Source of the DNA: Oscheius dolichura
Taxonomy: Eukaryota > Nematoda > Chromadorea > Rhabditida > Rhabditidae
DNA length: 64,000 nucleotides
Direction: 5' to 3'
NCBI GenBank assembly: GCA_932521035.1
Contig: OW051495.1
Span: 5,022,001-5,086,000, forward strand
The notes beneath the pieces were generated by a model. It was not told where the DNA came from, did no database searches, and saw nothing but the letters and a program-made list of their open reading frames with translations. Positions 28,108-43,174 of this stretch are shown one piece after another (position 1 is the stretch's first letter; the number at the start of each line of letters is the position of its first letter). Position numbers and translations under genes: made by a program.

Positions 28108-30317
28108 ATGGATTCTCCTGATTTACCATGCGATCCTTCCTCAAAAAAAACTAAATTCTATCGAAGGTTGGTTATAAGTTTTAAATGAATTCCTTATATT
28201 ATTATTCAGGCGGAGCGTTGCAGATGAATCCATAATGACACAAGAATACATTCAGGAAAATATAGAAACGCTAACTCATCTTTGGGATGAAGTGCACATG
28301 AGCGAAGACAACAGGTAAGTTACGGTTTTATCACACTATCTTATACACTTAAAACGTTTTAGAGTGACACGTTTACATACAGCTTACGAGCACATTCGTA
28401 CTCTTGTTGATGATATGGTTGCGGCAGAAACAAAAATGGTTGAATCAGTAAAAGATGGTATCAAAGCAGGTGAAGAGAAAATTAGAAATCTACGAAAGGA
28501 ATTAAACATGGATTTATGGGAATGCCGTTATCCATATCCTTCTATTGCTCGAGTTAGTACGATCGTGAATATAATAATAGAAATTCAGCTGCGTGAGGTT
28601 GAAAGAGAAGAGAAAGCATTACAAGAGCATTACGAAGCATGCTTGGCTCAGCAAAATAAAGTTTTGGAAAAACTGGATAATTTGTGTCATCGACTGGGAA
28701 AGAACTCCTTAGAATACTTCCCAGAAACGAAAAAGGTACGTTTTCTTTATGCTTATGCGTAACATACACTACAGCTTCTTTCTCAAGAGGAATTGCAAAA
28801 TTTTCAAACTGTAGTAGCTGATTTTGAGGCCGAACTAAATGAGCGTCTTAAAACTGCTCTTGATTACCAAACTGATCTTCGTATGTGGTGCAGAAACCTT
28901 GGTAAGGTACAATTGTTAAAATATAAACTTAATAATGTAGAAAAGATTTGAAGGCAGATATTTTACAGTGATTTAGGACGAGCCTACGGCGAACATGACG
29001 AAAATGTATTGAAAGCTTTTCTGAATGGAAATATTAATGACGATAACTTTCGACTAACCACAACTATTATGGATACTATAGAGCGATTTTGGCATGAGGT
29101 ATGGTATTAACAAAGTTAAGTTTATTTTTTTAGCTTTCCGGAATGCACGAATCGTGGCTGCAAGATATGGATATTGAATGGACAACCCGTTATGAGGAGC
29201 TCAAAGATCTATGGGATAATTGCCATATTAGCGAACAAGAGCGTATTTATCCGTTAAGATTTGACCCCGGTAGGAACTCGGTCTAAATTTTAATAGATGA
29301 TCTCAGCTCGTCATTCTCAAGAAGACATCGACGCTATGAGCGATGAAATACAAAAGCTGAGAATTATTTACGCAGAAAGACAACCTATCTACAAGCTTCT
29401 CGGAGAGTAAGTATTTATTGGCATTTAAATGAGGATAGTACGCAAGAATGCGCCTACCGGGACTCCGCACATTATTTTATTTATTTATTTTATGAAATCT
29501 TCTTATTTAACTTCAGTTGGAAAGAAGCATGGAAGCAAAAACTGGATATGGAAGAAAAGAAGAAAGACATCCATTACTATCAATCTCGAGAGCGTGGACA
29601 CAATTTAATGCGTGATGCGCAGGTTTGGTGTTTTAGAAATTTTAAACAAAATATAGCATGAACGCCAAATAAACGAGGTTAAACTTCCTATGCTTAAAAA
29701 GTCACTGGCATCTGCGTACAATGAATATAAATCGAGCCATCCGGATGATCGAATTTTGTAAGTCTTAAAAGTTATTCTATTAAACTGGTAGTTTGCTATA
29801 TATCAAGTTATTGAATACTCTCTAAGTGGGAAGTTTTCAATTATAACTTTCATATCTTTTTTCCAGACTTTTACATAAATTGAATTTCAGGATCGAAGGA
29901 TATGGACCATTAGAATTCGTTGAATGGATAGAAACAGAGCACAAACTAAGTAAAGAAAGAGAAAGAACAGTTAAGGTGAGAAGATCATGAATACCTCTTA
30001 TAGAAAGTTATAGCAAGCACAAAAGAAGGGTCAGCATGACTTATTGAGAACACCACAGACTAATCTCAAGGCAAAAATAGGAATAAGAACGCCAGCTACG
30101 TCGTCCATGATACCGTCCAAACAGCCAAGGCTTACGGCCGAGCCCCAGTTTAGCATTATCACACCAACGAGGGCACAAGAGGTATGTAGATGTATATAAG
30201 GTGAATTTCGTATATTTTTAGCACGGACCAAAAACATCGTCTCCGAAGGAAATAGGCACTGCACCATCAACGCCTAAAAGGTTGCAGTCTCCATTGAAAA
30301 GAAGAAATATTCTATAA
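28108..30317 (+). CDS. PRC1: Microtubule bundler PRC1/Ase1/MAP65
   Basis: PRC1 cross-links antiparallel microtubules of the spindle midzone and is needed for cytokinesis. About 14 exons encode a long coiled coil: TQEYIQENIETLTHLWDEV, LREVEREEKALQEHYEA, LLSQEELQNFQTVVADFEAE, then the spectrin-like microtubule-binding part (HESWLQDMDIEWTTRYEEL, LWDNCHISEQERI, KLRIIYAERQPIYKLLGE, WKEAWKQKLDMEEKKKD, RGHNLMRDAQ, KLPMLKKSLASAY) and a basic tail rich in TP and SP sites (LLRTPQTNLKAK, TAPSTPKRLQSP), likely CDK targets. Introns are 34-100 nt. First gene of a plus-strand run with AUH and MRPL46 (gaps 167 and 125 bp). Confidence 0.92.
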
Positions 30318-30484
30318 TGAGCTGACTAAAAGTATTGTCGTTCCTTCAGTTTAAGCTTTTTGCTGAATTTGTAATATACTCGTTAATGAATTCTTGGCAA
30401 TAATGGTATACTATATGATTAGCAAGTAATGTTGCCTGATACATGGTGGGTAGATTGCATCGATTGGATTATGGCATATTTTAG

Positions 30485-31556
30485 ATGATGCGAGCACGTC
30501 AAATTGGTCGCATCGCAGCAAGAAGTTTCTGTACAGAAGAGAAGCCTTTTTCAATGGAAAAGCTGAAAGGAAATGACGCAGGTAGCGGCCCGATGAGATT
30601 TTTACTTTTCTCTTATTGCAGGTATCGCCTTATTTAAAATGAATATCGCAAAGACAAAGAACGCCATTAGTCAAGCATTTCTTCAAGGGGTTGGTTCCAC
30701 GCTTTTTATCTCACCTTTCATCACACAAAGTTTTAGCTCCGGGAAAGCATTAACTGCGCTAAGTTTGATAATGAAATCCGTGTTGTTATTTTAAAAAGTG
30801 ATGTTCCTGGAACATTCTGCACCGGTGCTGATTTGAAAGAAAGAAAAACAATGCCTGTGGAAGAAGTTCCAAGATTTGTAGATGCACTGAGAAATATCTT
30901 TACCGAGGTAATTAGCTTGAACATGCTAAAACGTCATTAGATCGAGCGACTTCCCCAGCCAGTTATAGCGGCGATTGACGGCTTTGCTTTAGGTGGTGGT
31001 TTAGAAATGGCCTTAGCGTGTGACATCAGAATTGGAAGTCAGGTTTTTTCAAGTACTTTAAAGCATAATTTTTCAGCACCTCATTCAAAATTAGGTCTAA
31101 CTGAGACAAAGCTCGCAATCATTCCGGCAGCTGGTGGAACTCAGCGTTTGGTGCGAGCCGTAGGTCCAACTATTGCCAAGGAACTGATTTTTACTGCTCG
31201 AGTAATTACTGGCGACGAGGCCGAAAAGATGGGAATAGTTAATTATTGTGTCAAAAATTCCTACGAAAAGGCACTAGAAGTAGCTCGTCAAATAAAAATA
31301 AATGTTTTAAAACTAACATTATTACATATACCTCATTTTTAGGGTCCTATTGCAATTAAAATGGCTAAAATTGCGATAAACACTGGCTCCCAAATGGATC
31401 TATCAAATGGGCTGACTGTAGAACAGCAATGCTATGCACAGGTTAAATTGGTTTATCTTTTAATAAATTTACGTAAAGATTCTACCCACTAGGGATCGAC
31501 TTGAAGGCCTAACAGCGTTTGCAGAGAAGAGAGCTCCTGTTTATAAAGGCGAATAG
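30485..31556 (+). CDS. AUH: Methylglutaconyl-CoA hydratase (AUH-type)
   Basis: Mitochondrial crotonase of leucine breakdown. A basic, arginine-rich leader ([15 protein letters not shown]) fits mitochondrial import. Crotonase landmarks: [48 protein letters not shown] (first oxyanion-hole segment; the ADLKER block is typical of AUH), [20 protein letters not shown] (second), [20 protein letters not shown] with the catalytic Glu, and [15 protein letters not shown]. The [11 protein letters not shown] join requires the TTTTAG acceptor at about 30737; the nearer AAAG acceptor gives a stop. ATTTTAG directly precedes the ATG, as expected for a trans-spliced operon gene. Confidence 0.92.
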
Positions 31557-31681
31557 ATTACAAATTGTCGTCATAGCGGATATAAAGTTGTATAGTCTTC
31601 TTTAATTTTGCAAATCTTTCGAGTTAACGCTCTTTTTTTATCATCTGAGTCAACCAAAGATATATATATATATTTTAGAAC

Positions 31682-32697
31682 ATGAGAGTCTTAGCACGTG
31701 GCCGTTGGGACATCTTCTGTTCAGTTGTTTTGCAACGAGGCCCTGTGGTAGTGCCAGTCATGACTGAAATTGAAAAAAGGTATTATGAGTATGATTAAAA
31801 TTTTGTTATGTTTTTAGATATCAACGGTCTCAGCTTTTAGAAGAGCGGGAAAAATCACTTCTATGCGATTTTGAGCTGAAAACTAAGAAAGACGAAAAAC
31901 TGTTGAAAAGGCGAGCGCAGTTAGAGCAAGAAGGAAAGGAGCTGTCTGAATTAGATGGTGAACTGGGCATTACTAATGCTATGATGATTGATGAATGGTC
32001 GAACAAATCTAGAAATCTTAAAGAAAGGTATTTAGTACTATATCATTTCCTATTTTTTTAGATATGAATTTGATGTGAAAGGAACGAAGAGTTCGAACGA
32101 TCATAGGATTTGGAGAGAACTTGATAAAAAATTATTTCTTATAGTTAAGCAAAAATTTGATAAAGGAACACGCAGTAGCCCATGGATATTACCACAGGAG
32201 ATGAATAAGGAGGGGGAATCTTTGAAAGAGGTAATTTTCTATCAGCTACTACGCAGGAGTGCTTTAGACATCTTATCGCTGTGTTTCCAATATATTAGGT
32301 GACAAGGCTAAAGTTACCCTAGCAGGGAATGCTCCTTTCGCCGTTTTTACACATAGGTAATTCATAGATATCGTATATTCAGATTTACTGTTTTTAAGCA
32401 GAAGCTGATACCAGTAATTTCAAATTTTGCAGATATCCAAAGCCAATTCGTGATAAAACTACCGCTGATGGTGCTAAAATATTTTTTTATAATGCACAAC
32501 TTTCACCGGCATGGAATGAAACGGTAGTAAATGGCAACGTAAGTGGTTGAATTTTAATTGTTGGTTTTAAAAAATATTTATATACATAATAATAATTTTA
32601 GATTGAAGCTTATAAATGGGTGACTGGCGACGAATTTTGGAAAACTGTTCCTGGAAAAGATTATAAAATGGCATTAAGAACGGCCTTCATTGAATAG
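31682..32697 (+). CDS. MRPL46: Mitochondrial ribosomal protein mL46
   Basis: Large-subunit protein of the mitochondrial ribosome with a Nudix-like fold. Landmarks against mL46: RWDIFCSVVLQRGPVVVPVM, EREKSLLCDFELKTKKDEK, a charged helix, DHRIWRELDKKLFLIVKQKF, SSPWILPQEMNKEGESLKE, AKVTLAGNAPFAVFTHRYPK, ADGAKIFFYNAQL and the end YKWVTGDEFWKTV. About six exons. ATATTTTAG lies three bases before the ATG. Third gene of the PRC1-AUH-MRPL46 run; it is convergent with LEO1, whose stop lies 45 bp away. Confidence 0.9.
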
Positions 32698-32742
32698 AAT
32701 ACATTTAACGCCATTGACAGTATGTAAAAGTTTATAAATGAT

Positions 32743-34804
32743 TTAGTCTTCGCTTTCCTCATCACTCGAGACGATTTTCTTCTTCTTCTCTTGTTTACTA
32801 CGGCGGAATTCCTAAAGGCAGCTACAGTTATTACTATGAGGATAAAACCTCGTCAGAATCGGAAGTATCCTCCTTACTCTTTTCGATACGTCTAGCATCA
32901 TCTTCACTCTCATCGGAACTTGCGCCAATGAGTGGTGCTTCTTTTCTGACTCTCCCTCTCTTTGGTGATTCATCCTCTGAATCTTACATATGCATATAAT
33001 TATGGTGAATACCCGAATAATCTCCCCTGTCTTCAAGAAATCCACTCGACATTCTCCCTCTGTCACGGTCTTTCCTTCTGATATTTAGATCTCTTTCTCG
33101 TCTATAAGCAGCACGCAGAGATTCTTCTTCGCGGCGAATAACGTCCTAAATTTCTAATTGTTTGCAAAAAAAACCATCTAAATATAATTTAATAAGATTA
33201 CCTTTTTAGTGTCATCTGGATTCTCTCCAATTTCTTGAATAAATCTTACTTGGCCTGATTTTTTTGTTCGGTCGGCCATATTCATAGTAACCTGAAAATA
33301 TTCTTCTATGTGAACTTAGTTCGTATCCAAATATTTCAGCAAATAGCTTACTAACTTTTTTATGAGTTTTACTGTCTGTAGTACTAGGACGAAATTTAAT
33401 CCGTTTGTCAAAAACATCAAGTCCAGTTAACCCATGAGGAAGGCGATGATAAAGATGTGAAGGGGCCAGCAGCCGTGTGTCCTGGCATTCAAACACTTCT
33501 CCGCCTATCATCAAAGACATTCTTAAAAATGCTAAAAATATATATGTAAAGAAAAATATCTCACGTGCCATCACTCCATTTCACAATTTTTGCATTACTT
33601 TCACATTTCGCCTCCTCTGTTTTGCTTCTACGCCAACGAATCGTGTTTTCGATCTACACTTGTTTGTCAAGAGTTTACATATCCATAAGATACTTTAAGT
33701 TTTAATCTGTTCCTTCCTTCTTCATCCATGTGATCATTCTCATCGTAAATATCTTCATATTTGTCGTCTACGAACTGATTAGTTTCCATTGATAGAAAGT
33801 TAGGTAGCTGCAAAGAAATTTTTAGCGGCTGCTTCTAATCGGCCCCCATTTCTTTCTAAAATATGGAAAGCGCATTGAATTTTTAGAATTTTTCGCCTCA
33901 TATCCAAAAATTCCATTCGTTCGCCTCATATCCAAAAATTCCATTCGTTCGCCTCATATCCAAAAATTCGGTTCGTTCCATTGCTTATAAAATAAAAAAC
34001 GTTCCCTTTCTACAATATTCAAAAAAAAATTTTTTTTAAACACACTCTAGAGTGATACAGGTACCGATCTCGTCTGAATGACATGTAAGGTACTTCAGCC
34101 TAAAAGTAGAATTTAGAGAAAACAACAACTTTTAAAAACCGTATAAAGCTTGACAGTTCTCTTGGGTTCAGGAGCTTTTGCTTGTATTTCTGAGCTCTGC
34201 ATAGCGCCTTCCTCATCACCTAAAAATGCAAATAAAATGGGTTAGAACTTTTTAGCCTTTTAGATGCCTAATAAAAAACTTACTGTCATGTGGTTCAAAA
34301 ACTCCAGATTCCTGGAGGCTTCTATCTCTATTGGCATCACCTTCGGCATTGTCAGAATCAGAACTAACTTCGTCGCCGAACACTTCACCCTGGCGGCTCG
34401 ATTGAGGACCGGACTATTTAGTTTCCATTGCTTATAAAATAAATAAATAACCTTTTCGTCACTTGAACTATCAACTAAGCGACGTTTCAATTGATCATGT
34501 GGAGGAGAAGCATGGGATCGCTCACTACCGCTGTCATCTATACGCAAATATATACATATTTTTAAAAAGCAGGAGAAAAATGGAAGCATGTACATTTAAG
34601 TCCATTTAGTATACAATATTCTAAATTACGTACCAGCTTTCGATATCTCATCTCTAGGAATGGAAGCACTAGAACGATGGGAAGGAATAGAGGAAGATGT
34701 ACTTTGTGCCCTGAGATTATTCCAGTTTTTAAAACCTTATTTCGTTACCGTGACTCGTTTTTATTTAGTTCACCTAAATTGTCGTCAGTATCCGAGGAAG
34801 CCAT
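32743..34804 (-). CDS. LEO1: Paf1 complex subunit LEO1
   Basis: LEO1 is part of the Paf1 complex that travels with RNA polymerase II. Order: acidic N-terminus (MASSDTDDNLGELN, ERSHASPPHDQLKRRLVDSS, GDEVSSDSDNAEGDAN), the core YEDIYDENDHMDEEGRNRLK, NTIRWRRSKTEEAKCESNAK, IVKWSDGTMSLMIGGEVFEC, LPHGLTGLDVFDKRIKFRPS, MNMADRTKKSGQVRFIQEIG and REEESLRAAYRRERDL, then a second acidic tail ending KKKKIVSSDEESED, much like the vertebrate ending. Introns are mostly short, but one near 33850-34060 is longer and contains a 28-bp triplicate. CTTTAG directly precedes the ATG. It follows PLK1 on the same strand after 241 bp. Confidence 0.92.
33894..33977. repeat. 28-bp tandem repeat, 3 copies, in LEO1 intron
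   Basis: Units at 33894-33921, 33922-33949 and 33950-33977 begin CGCCTCATATCCAAAAATTC. The first two are identical; the third differs by two bases near its end. Confidence 0.92.
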
Positions 34805-35045
34805 CTAAAGAAATGGGATTCCATTATAATCGTTTAGCAAGGGAGCGCATTATTAGGTCTGGGGCGCCTTTGAAAAGTATTCGTCGGAACTAACCCAGAA
34901 AGCAGTATAAATGATACAGAAAACTTTATTTACGTATAAATCGTGGGATAAAAATGTAGTCGAAGAAAGTATCATGTTAATTTTGCTATTTAGATCATTG
35001 GCATCCGTTGAGAGCCCTGATTGGATTGCCTATCCTGAACCGTTC

Positions 35046-37304
<2,259 letters not shown>

Positions 37305-38300
37305 CTGAAAATGTTTCACATTGCTACATGCTTAATGAGAAAATGGTTGAAGAAACAGAGACGTCGGTATTTTAAAAAAATACAATACTTGTGAAGAAGG
37401 TCTACTTGAAAAGAAGCGTTTCCCGCACAGGCAACTGAGCACGTTTACATCAGCTAATTCGGTCGAAAGTAGCTGCCAAACACTGGACAAAGTATAAATA
37501 TCATTTCACGAACGATTAGTGCAATTCATATTGGTTACACACAGAAGATGCCATAATATTTGTATGACTTATGACGGTTGTGGAAGAGGGGACGAATACT
37601 ATGCACACGAATGAAATTCATACATTCTTATCGCAGTTGCAGAAACCAACAAAGAAAAATAGTAACTATTACAGGCGAAATCAACAAAAAGCAACACAAC
37701 AGAACTGGGCCTTTGATTTAGGGGAGAAGCACGCAATCGCGAGTGAAAGCGCGCAAAATCAAGGAGTCGAACTGATGTTCAATTTTACAATTTTTCTTCG
37801 GTTCAATTTTTCTTCAATTCACTGTGTTGTCGGATTACATCTCATGAGCAACGAATGTACTTAGACTATAATTCGGTATATACAAAGGAAATGAAACAGT
37901 ACAGTAAACCTCATTGTCGCGGAAAGCGATGTCTACAAAATGGCCCTCTAAATGGCCGAGCTTTCCTGGAGATAACGAACTATAGTATGCTTTATCGGGA
38001 AATCGAATAATGATTTTCGAGCAAAATCGGTCTATATCTCTGGAGTCGCATAAAAGTATGGATCCTATATCTCCCGGAAAGAGGAACAAACTGCACTATA
38101 AAAAAATGCTCATTATGAATAACCAGACATTTGGACTGTATCCATAAATGACTCAAGAACTCTTGATTCAGCTCATTTTCAAACACGGAATTATGTCCAT
38201 TCCGTACTGGCCGGCGCCTTCCTTTGAATACTGAATCATTGCTAAGCTCCTGCATAAACGAGAATATAAGCGCCCTTCGGTTGCCGTATCACCTGTAAAT
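37305..38300. other. Spacer with a weak minus-strand candidate
   Basis: About 1 kb between divergent PLK1 and Ly6 genes. On the minus strand, frames at 37992-38255 (MQELSNDSVFKGRRRP...) and 37835-38089 (FLFPGDIGSILLCDSRDID...) could join into a 100-130-residue protein, but I recognise no family and the splice is not forced. A plus-strand frame at 37571-37864 also lacks any domain. I leave both uncalled. Confidence 0.35.
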
Positions 38301-39300
38301 ATGTTTCCTTCTCTGGCCATCCTCATCCTTTTGCCCTCCTTGATTCGTGCCGATGCCAATTTTTGTTATGTGGTAGGTTGGAAAGATAGACAGAATGCCG
38401 GTTATAGTGTGCCTCTGATGAGCTACGATCACGATGGTCGTTGACCGGCCTTCCGAGACTTGCGGACCAGTACTTTGGAAGTTCCTGTGGAGGAAGCACC
38501 CTGTCCAATTTGGTGAGTGTGCCACAAAGATCTGGGAAGGGGGTCTTTCAGAAGAAAGAAAGCTGTGCCGGTCCCTGCTTCACTCTTCTCTTCGACGATC
38601 CGGACATCAGCCTGGAGGCGAGCTCCTCTTCCACGGCGAGCACCTTCTTCGTTCGGGGATGCCACAGCACACTGATGCAGGTGAGGCGGCCGGGGAAGGC
38701 GACGGTCCGGTCAGGTGAACACGAACAGGAGCGCGACGGGAGGAGCCAACTACTGCGAAATGGACTCCTCCTTCCCGATGGCCGACTCCCGCGGCACCCT
38801 CAAACACACCAACATGCTCATGGAATTCTGCTCTACCAACGAGTGCAACGTGCGCAAGACGTACGCGGAGCCGCCCTGCACCCAGCAGAACGTCGACCGT
38901 GAGTCTACCATAACCCGGAGACACCAGATTCAGTGCTGAACAACCAGCAAATCCAGTGCTACGAATGCACCCCGAAGCAGGGCAGCAACTGCAAGGAGAG
39001 CCGCTGCGCCAAGAAGTACTGTATGAAGCAGACAGTCAAGCTGGGAGGTCGGACAGTCGGGGGAGGACGGCGGAGACTTTTTGTTTAGGGGCATACCAGA
39101 CGACGAAGGCCTGCTCGAATGTGAACGTGGTCGGGATCGACAACTACTGCATGAAGAACGACGTGGTCTCGACGCCCGGCGGTGTGGCCGTCAAGAACAG
39201 CTACACCCAGTGCTACTGCAAGAGCAAGCAGTTCTGCAACGGAGCCGGCCCTGTCCCCCTGCTGGTCCCCCTCGTCCTCGGTATCTTCATTCTCTTCTAA
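38301..39300 (+). CDS. GPI-anchored protein with two Ly6/uPAR-like domains
   Basis: Signal peptide MFPSLAILILLPSLIRAD, then a first cysteine-rich domain (FCYVCASDELRSRW, GSSCGGSTLSNLKKESCAGP, FFVRGCHSTLMQ, NYCEMDSSF, EFCSTNECNV), a second shorter one (IQCYECTPKQGSNCKESR, CAKKYCMKQT, TKACSNVNVVGIDNYCMK, CYCKSKQFCNGAG), and a hydrophobic C-terminus PLLVPLVLGIFILF typical of a GPI signal. The CYxC start and C-N end are hallmarks of three-finger Ly6 folds; nematodes have many such surface proteins. Five exons with introns of 34-45 nt. GC-rich codons. Ligand and tissue cannot be read from the sequence. Confidence 0.8.
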
Positions 39301-39330
39301 ATAAATCTCGTATGTACACACAAGGCAGAG

Positions 39331-40554
39331 TCAACAATGACCACAGCTCTTGGGGCAGCGTATTCGTGGCTCGTCTCCGTAGGCCTCGTTCTCACAGAAT
39401 CCATTCGAGGCGAACGTCGGACACCGTTCATCCTGAATTCTTGATTTCTCCCGTATTTCAGTACCTACCAGATCAGAGCAGGGCGCCCGGTGGGCACACC
39501 GTCCACACGTTCTCGGGCACATCCTGTCCATGATCGGCCGGTACTCCTCCACCCGGCACTGGGCAGCCAGCTTCTCGCAGTCGGTCATCTGTAGCCGTAG
39601 TTCCCTGTCCCCTTTTCACCTACCGGGTGGTCCTTGCACTCTCCCTCGGCCATCCGGCTGTTCCCACACTTGCCCAGTCGGTTCAGTTTCTCGATGTCTG
39701 CCCTGCTCAGCCGCATGTTGTCCTCCAGCGAGATGCCCGTCTTGAGGGGGACCATGGTGGCCAGCCGGCGGCCGCCCTCGATCTTCCCGAAGGCGAAGCC
39801 GTCGTAGTGCATAACTGTTCCTTTTCGAGTAGGCGGGAGCGCACAACCTACTGGATTTGTAGTCGTAGAGGTCGGGGTAGTCCACCTCGTAAGGAAGGAT
39901 CTTCTCGAAGTTGACCATCTGCCCCGGCTGCACATTCCGGTACTCGACCCGAATCCACTGGTCCCTATCCGGCCGCTGGTGTTCGTGCTCGAAGCCCAGT
40001 GCGTGCATGACCTGTTCCCGGTTGGATACTGTAGGGGGTAGAGGCCCACCTCGTGCCAAATGATGTAGTCGGCCAGGCAGTCGACGGCCAGGGACATGAG
40101 CTGCTTGCCGCCTATCTTGCCTACGTAGCTGTAGCAGCCGTCGAGGGGCACGATCGACAGGAAGTCCCTCTCCCGGGTCCGCTCGACAAACCGGAAACAC
40201 GAGAACTCCTCGAGGGACCGCAGCGACCTTCTCAGAATGCTCAGTCTGAAGGAGACTCTCTTCCCTCCGGAGAGACACTCACTGGGAGGCCGTGTACTGG
40301 GGGCTGAGGCTGTAGGGAACGACGTTGTTGGCCCAACGGTTGACGGAATTCTCCTTACGATAAACATGTCTTACGGGATTGACGGAGCCGTCGTAGCGGG
40401 CCAGCTGGCGGGGAGTGAGGACTGAAACGGGGGGTCGGCCGGTGGGGGTCCTCTCACCCATGTCCCCGTAGCGGGCCGCGCTACTGTTGAGGTTGATCTC
40501 CCACGAGGAGGGACGGGGCAGGACGAGCGGGAGGAAGAAGAGGATGAGATACAT
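39331..40554 (-). CDS. Astacin metalloprotease with two ShK domains (NAS type)
   Basis: Secreted zinc protease. Signal peptide MYLILFFLPLVLPRPSS; propeptide with RYGDMG (possible aspartate switch); the mature start RWANNVVPYSLSPQY; EEFSCFRFVERTRERD; zinc site HEVMHALGFEHEHQRPDRD, split by a 38-nt intron after HE, with all three His and the Glu kept; Met-turn VMHYDGFAFGK; and ShK domains DCEKLAAQCRVEEYRPIM...CPRTCGRC and CPTFASNGFCENEAYGDE...CPKSCGHC. Nematode astacins of this build act in cuticle processing, feeding or hatching. A TATAAAAG box lies 25 bp upstream of the ATG. GC-rich codons. Intact as far as I can read. Confidence 0.9.
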
Positions 40555-41326
40555 GTTGGAAGGATGCCATTTTGGAGGCTTTTATAGACAACGGGAGACC
40601 AGCTGACCACACAAATGGCCACTGGCGGGAACAACGGAAAATGGAACAAAACAGCGCCTGTCCAATTGGCTTTTTTACATCTTCCGACTAGAAGAGCCCA
40701 GTATTTATAAGGGGCGTCTTGACCGGCCAGCGGCCGGCCGACGCCCCCGTTTTGTGTTGGCGGAGGCTCCGCGCTGAGGTCTACTCTTGTTCCGTTGGTT
40801 TTGGTCGAGATCCCCGGCTTTGCCAAATCCCAGACCATTCTGACCGCCGGCTGACCAAACCCGGCATGGAAAAAGAGCTTAACTTTGGTAAAGTGCTGTC
40901 GATTCGTCACTGTTACGCGCCAGAGCTTAGCAAAAAATAAACCGCCTATACGCCAAGACGCGCCATCGAATGACACTACTCTCATCGCGATAGCTCAAAA
41001 ACAGTGGCTTAAAAAAATGAAATTTAAAAGCTCGCTTCCTCCTCACTCCCTCATTTTCAAAAAATTCTAAAAGTGCAGTTCGGCGCAGGAAAAATTATCG
41101 GTTCGAATGAGCCTACTCTCAATTCTTCAGCCCAAAAAAAGTTCGGTTACATAACGCATATTTTTATAAGAATCTGTCTGGCTGGCAGAATATCGTTTCC
41201 CTCCATTTTCTACTGATTCCCAACCGGATACGTTCCTTTGCGGTAAATGCCCCCTTCGTATTTCACCAATAGTTAAGAGAGAACAATAGGAGTCGAAGAG
41301 GAGGGTAGGCTTTACTAATAAATATT
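40555..41326. other. Spacer and astacin promoter region
   Basis: About 770 bp between two minus-strand GC-rich genes. Apart from the TATA box near the astacin start, I see no gene. GC content falls from the left half to the right half. Confidence 0.4.
40579..40586 (-). promoter_or_regulatory. TATA box of the astacin gene
   Basis: TATAAAAG on the minus strand, 25 bp before the start codon at 40554. The same octamer occurs at a matching distance before the collagen gene. Confidence 0.65.
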
Positions 41327-42431
<1,105 letters not shown>

Positions 42432-43174
42432 TGCGCACCCCGCTGCCTCGCCGCCGAAACTTTTATACTCACTCGGAGACCCGCCCCGACAAAGAATCCG
42501 CGGATCGGACTGAATCGAACTGTCTCGGAGGCTGCGGATGCGTGGAACACACGGTCAGGAGAAAAGCTTTTTAACGGGTTTCGGGGGATTGTTGTCCGGG
42601 GGCCCTTTGATCATCGCAAAACCTAGGAAAGGGGTCGAAGGGGGCTCTACAAAGTCTGTAAAATCGCGTCATTGTTGGTGGCTGCCATGGCTCTGCTGGT
42701 TGCTTACCAAATACTGCTGATGCTATTGGCTCTTACCTTACTGGCAGGCTGCAATAACTCGAGAACTCGAAGCAATATGGCTAATGGAATGGAGGCACGT
42801 TACTCTGATTTGTTGATCGAAAGATGTTTAGCCGACGTCTCGCCCTACATCGTCTTTGACAGAAACGCCCAATACTGAAGGAGAAGTCGGCGCACCTACT
42901 ATACCGCCCGCTTCAAACGATACTTTGAAGAAATCGGTGATCTACGCGGGCCAAATTTAGTAGCACCAAGACCATAATTTATTGCAATAATAAATAAAAC
43001 AATTTAACCGGAGTTTATCATATGAAACCTTTGCCCAAGTTGCACAGAGAAAGAAAGTCGAAAGAAACGGACTATGCATGGTGAAAGTAAAGCAACAGTA
43101 TAGATAACGGAAACAATGAGAAACAAAAACAGGTACCCGAAAAAAAACCGCTAACAAATAGGTAGAAGACTACT
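42432..43174. other. Collagen upstream region to CARS1 3' end
   Basis: About 740 bp. It holds the collagen promoter and likely the CARS1 3' UTR. A plus-strand frame at 42672-42878 starts with a hydrophobic leader (ALLVAYQILLMLLALTLL) and has 60-odd codons; it could be a tiny secreted product, but nothing else supports it. Confidence 0.35.
42460..42467 (-). promoter_or_regulatory. TATA box of the collagen gene
   Basis: TATAAAAG on the minus strand, 29 bp before the collagen start codon. TATA boxes are usual in nematode collagen genes with timed, strong expression. Confidence 0.7.

Noticed and set aside
42672-42878. A hydrophobic 68-codon plus-strand frame
   Set aside because: No acceptor before the start, no family match, and it lies in the collagen upstream region.
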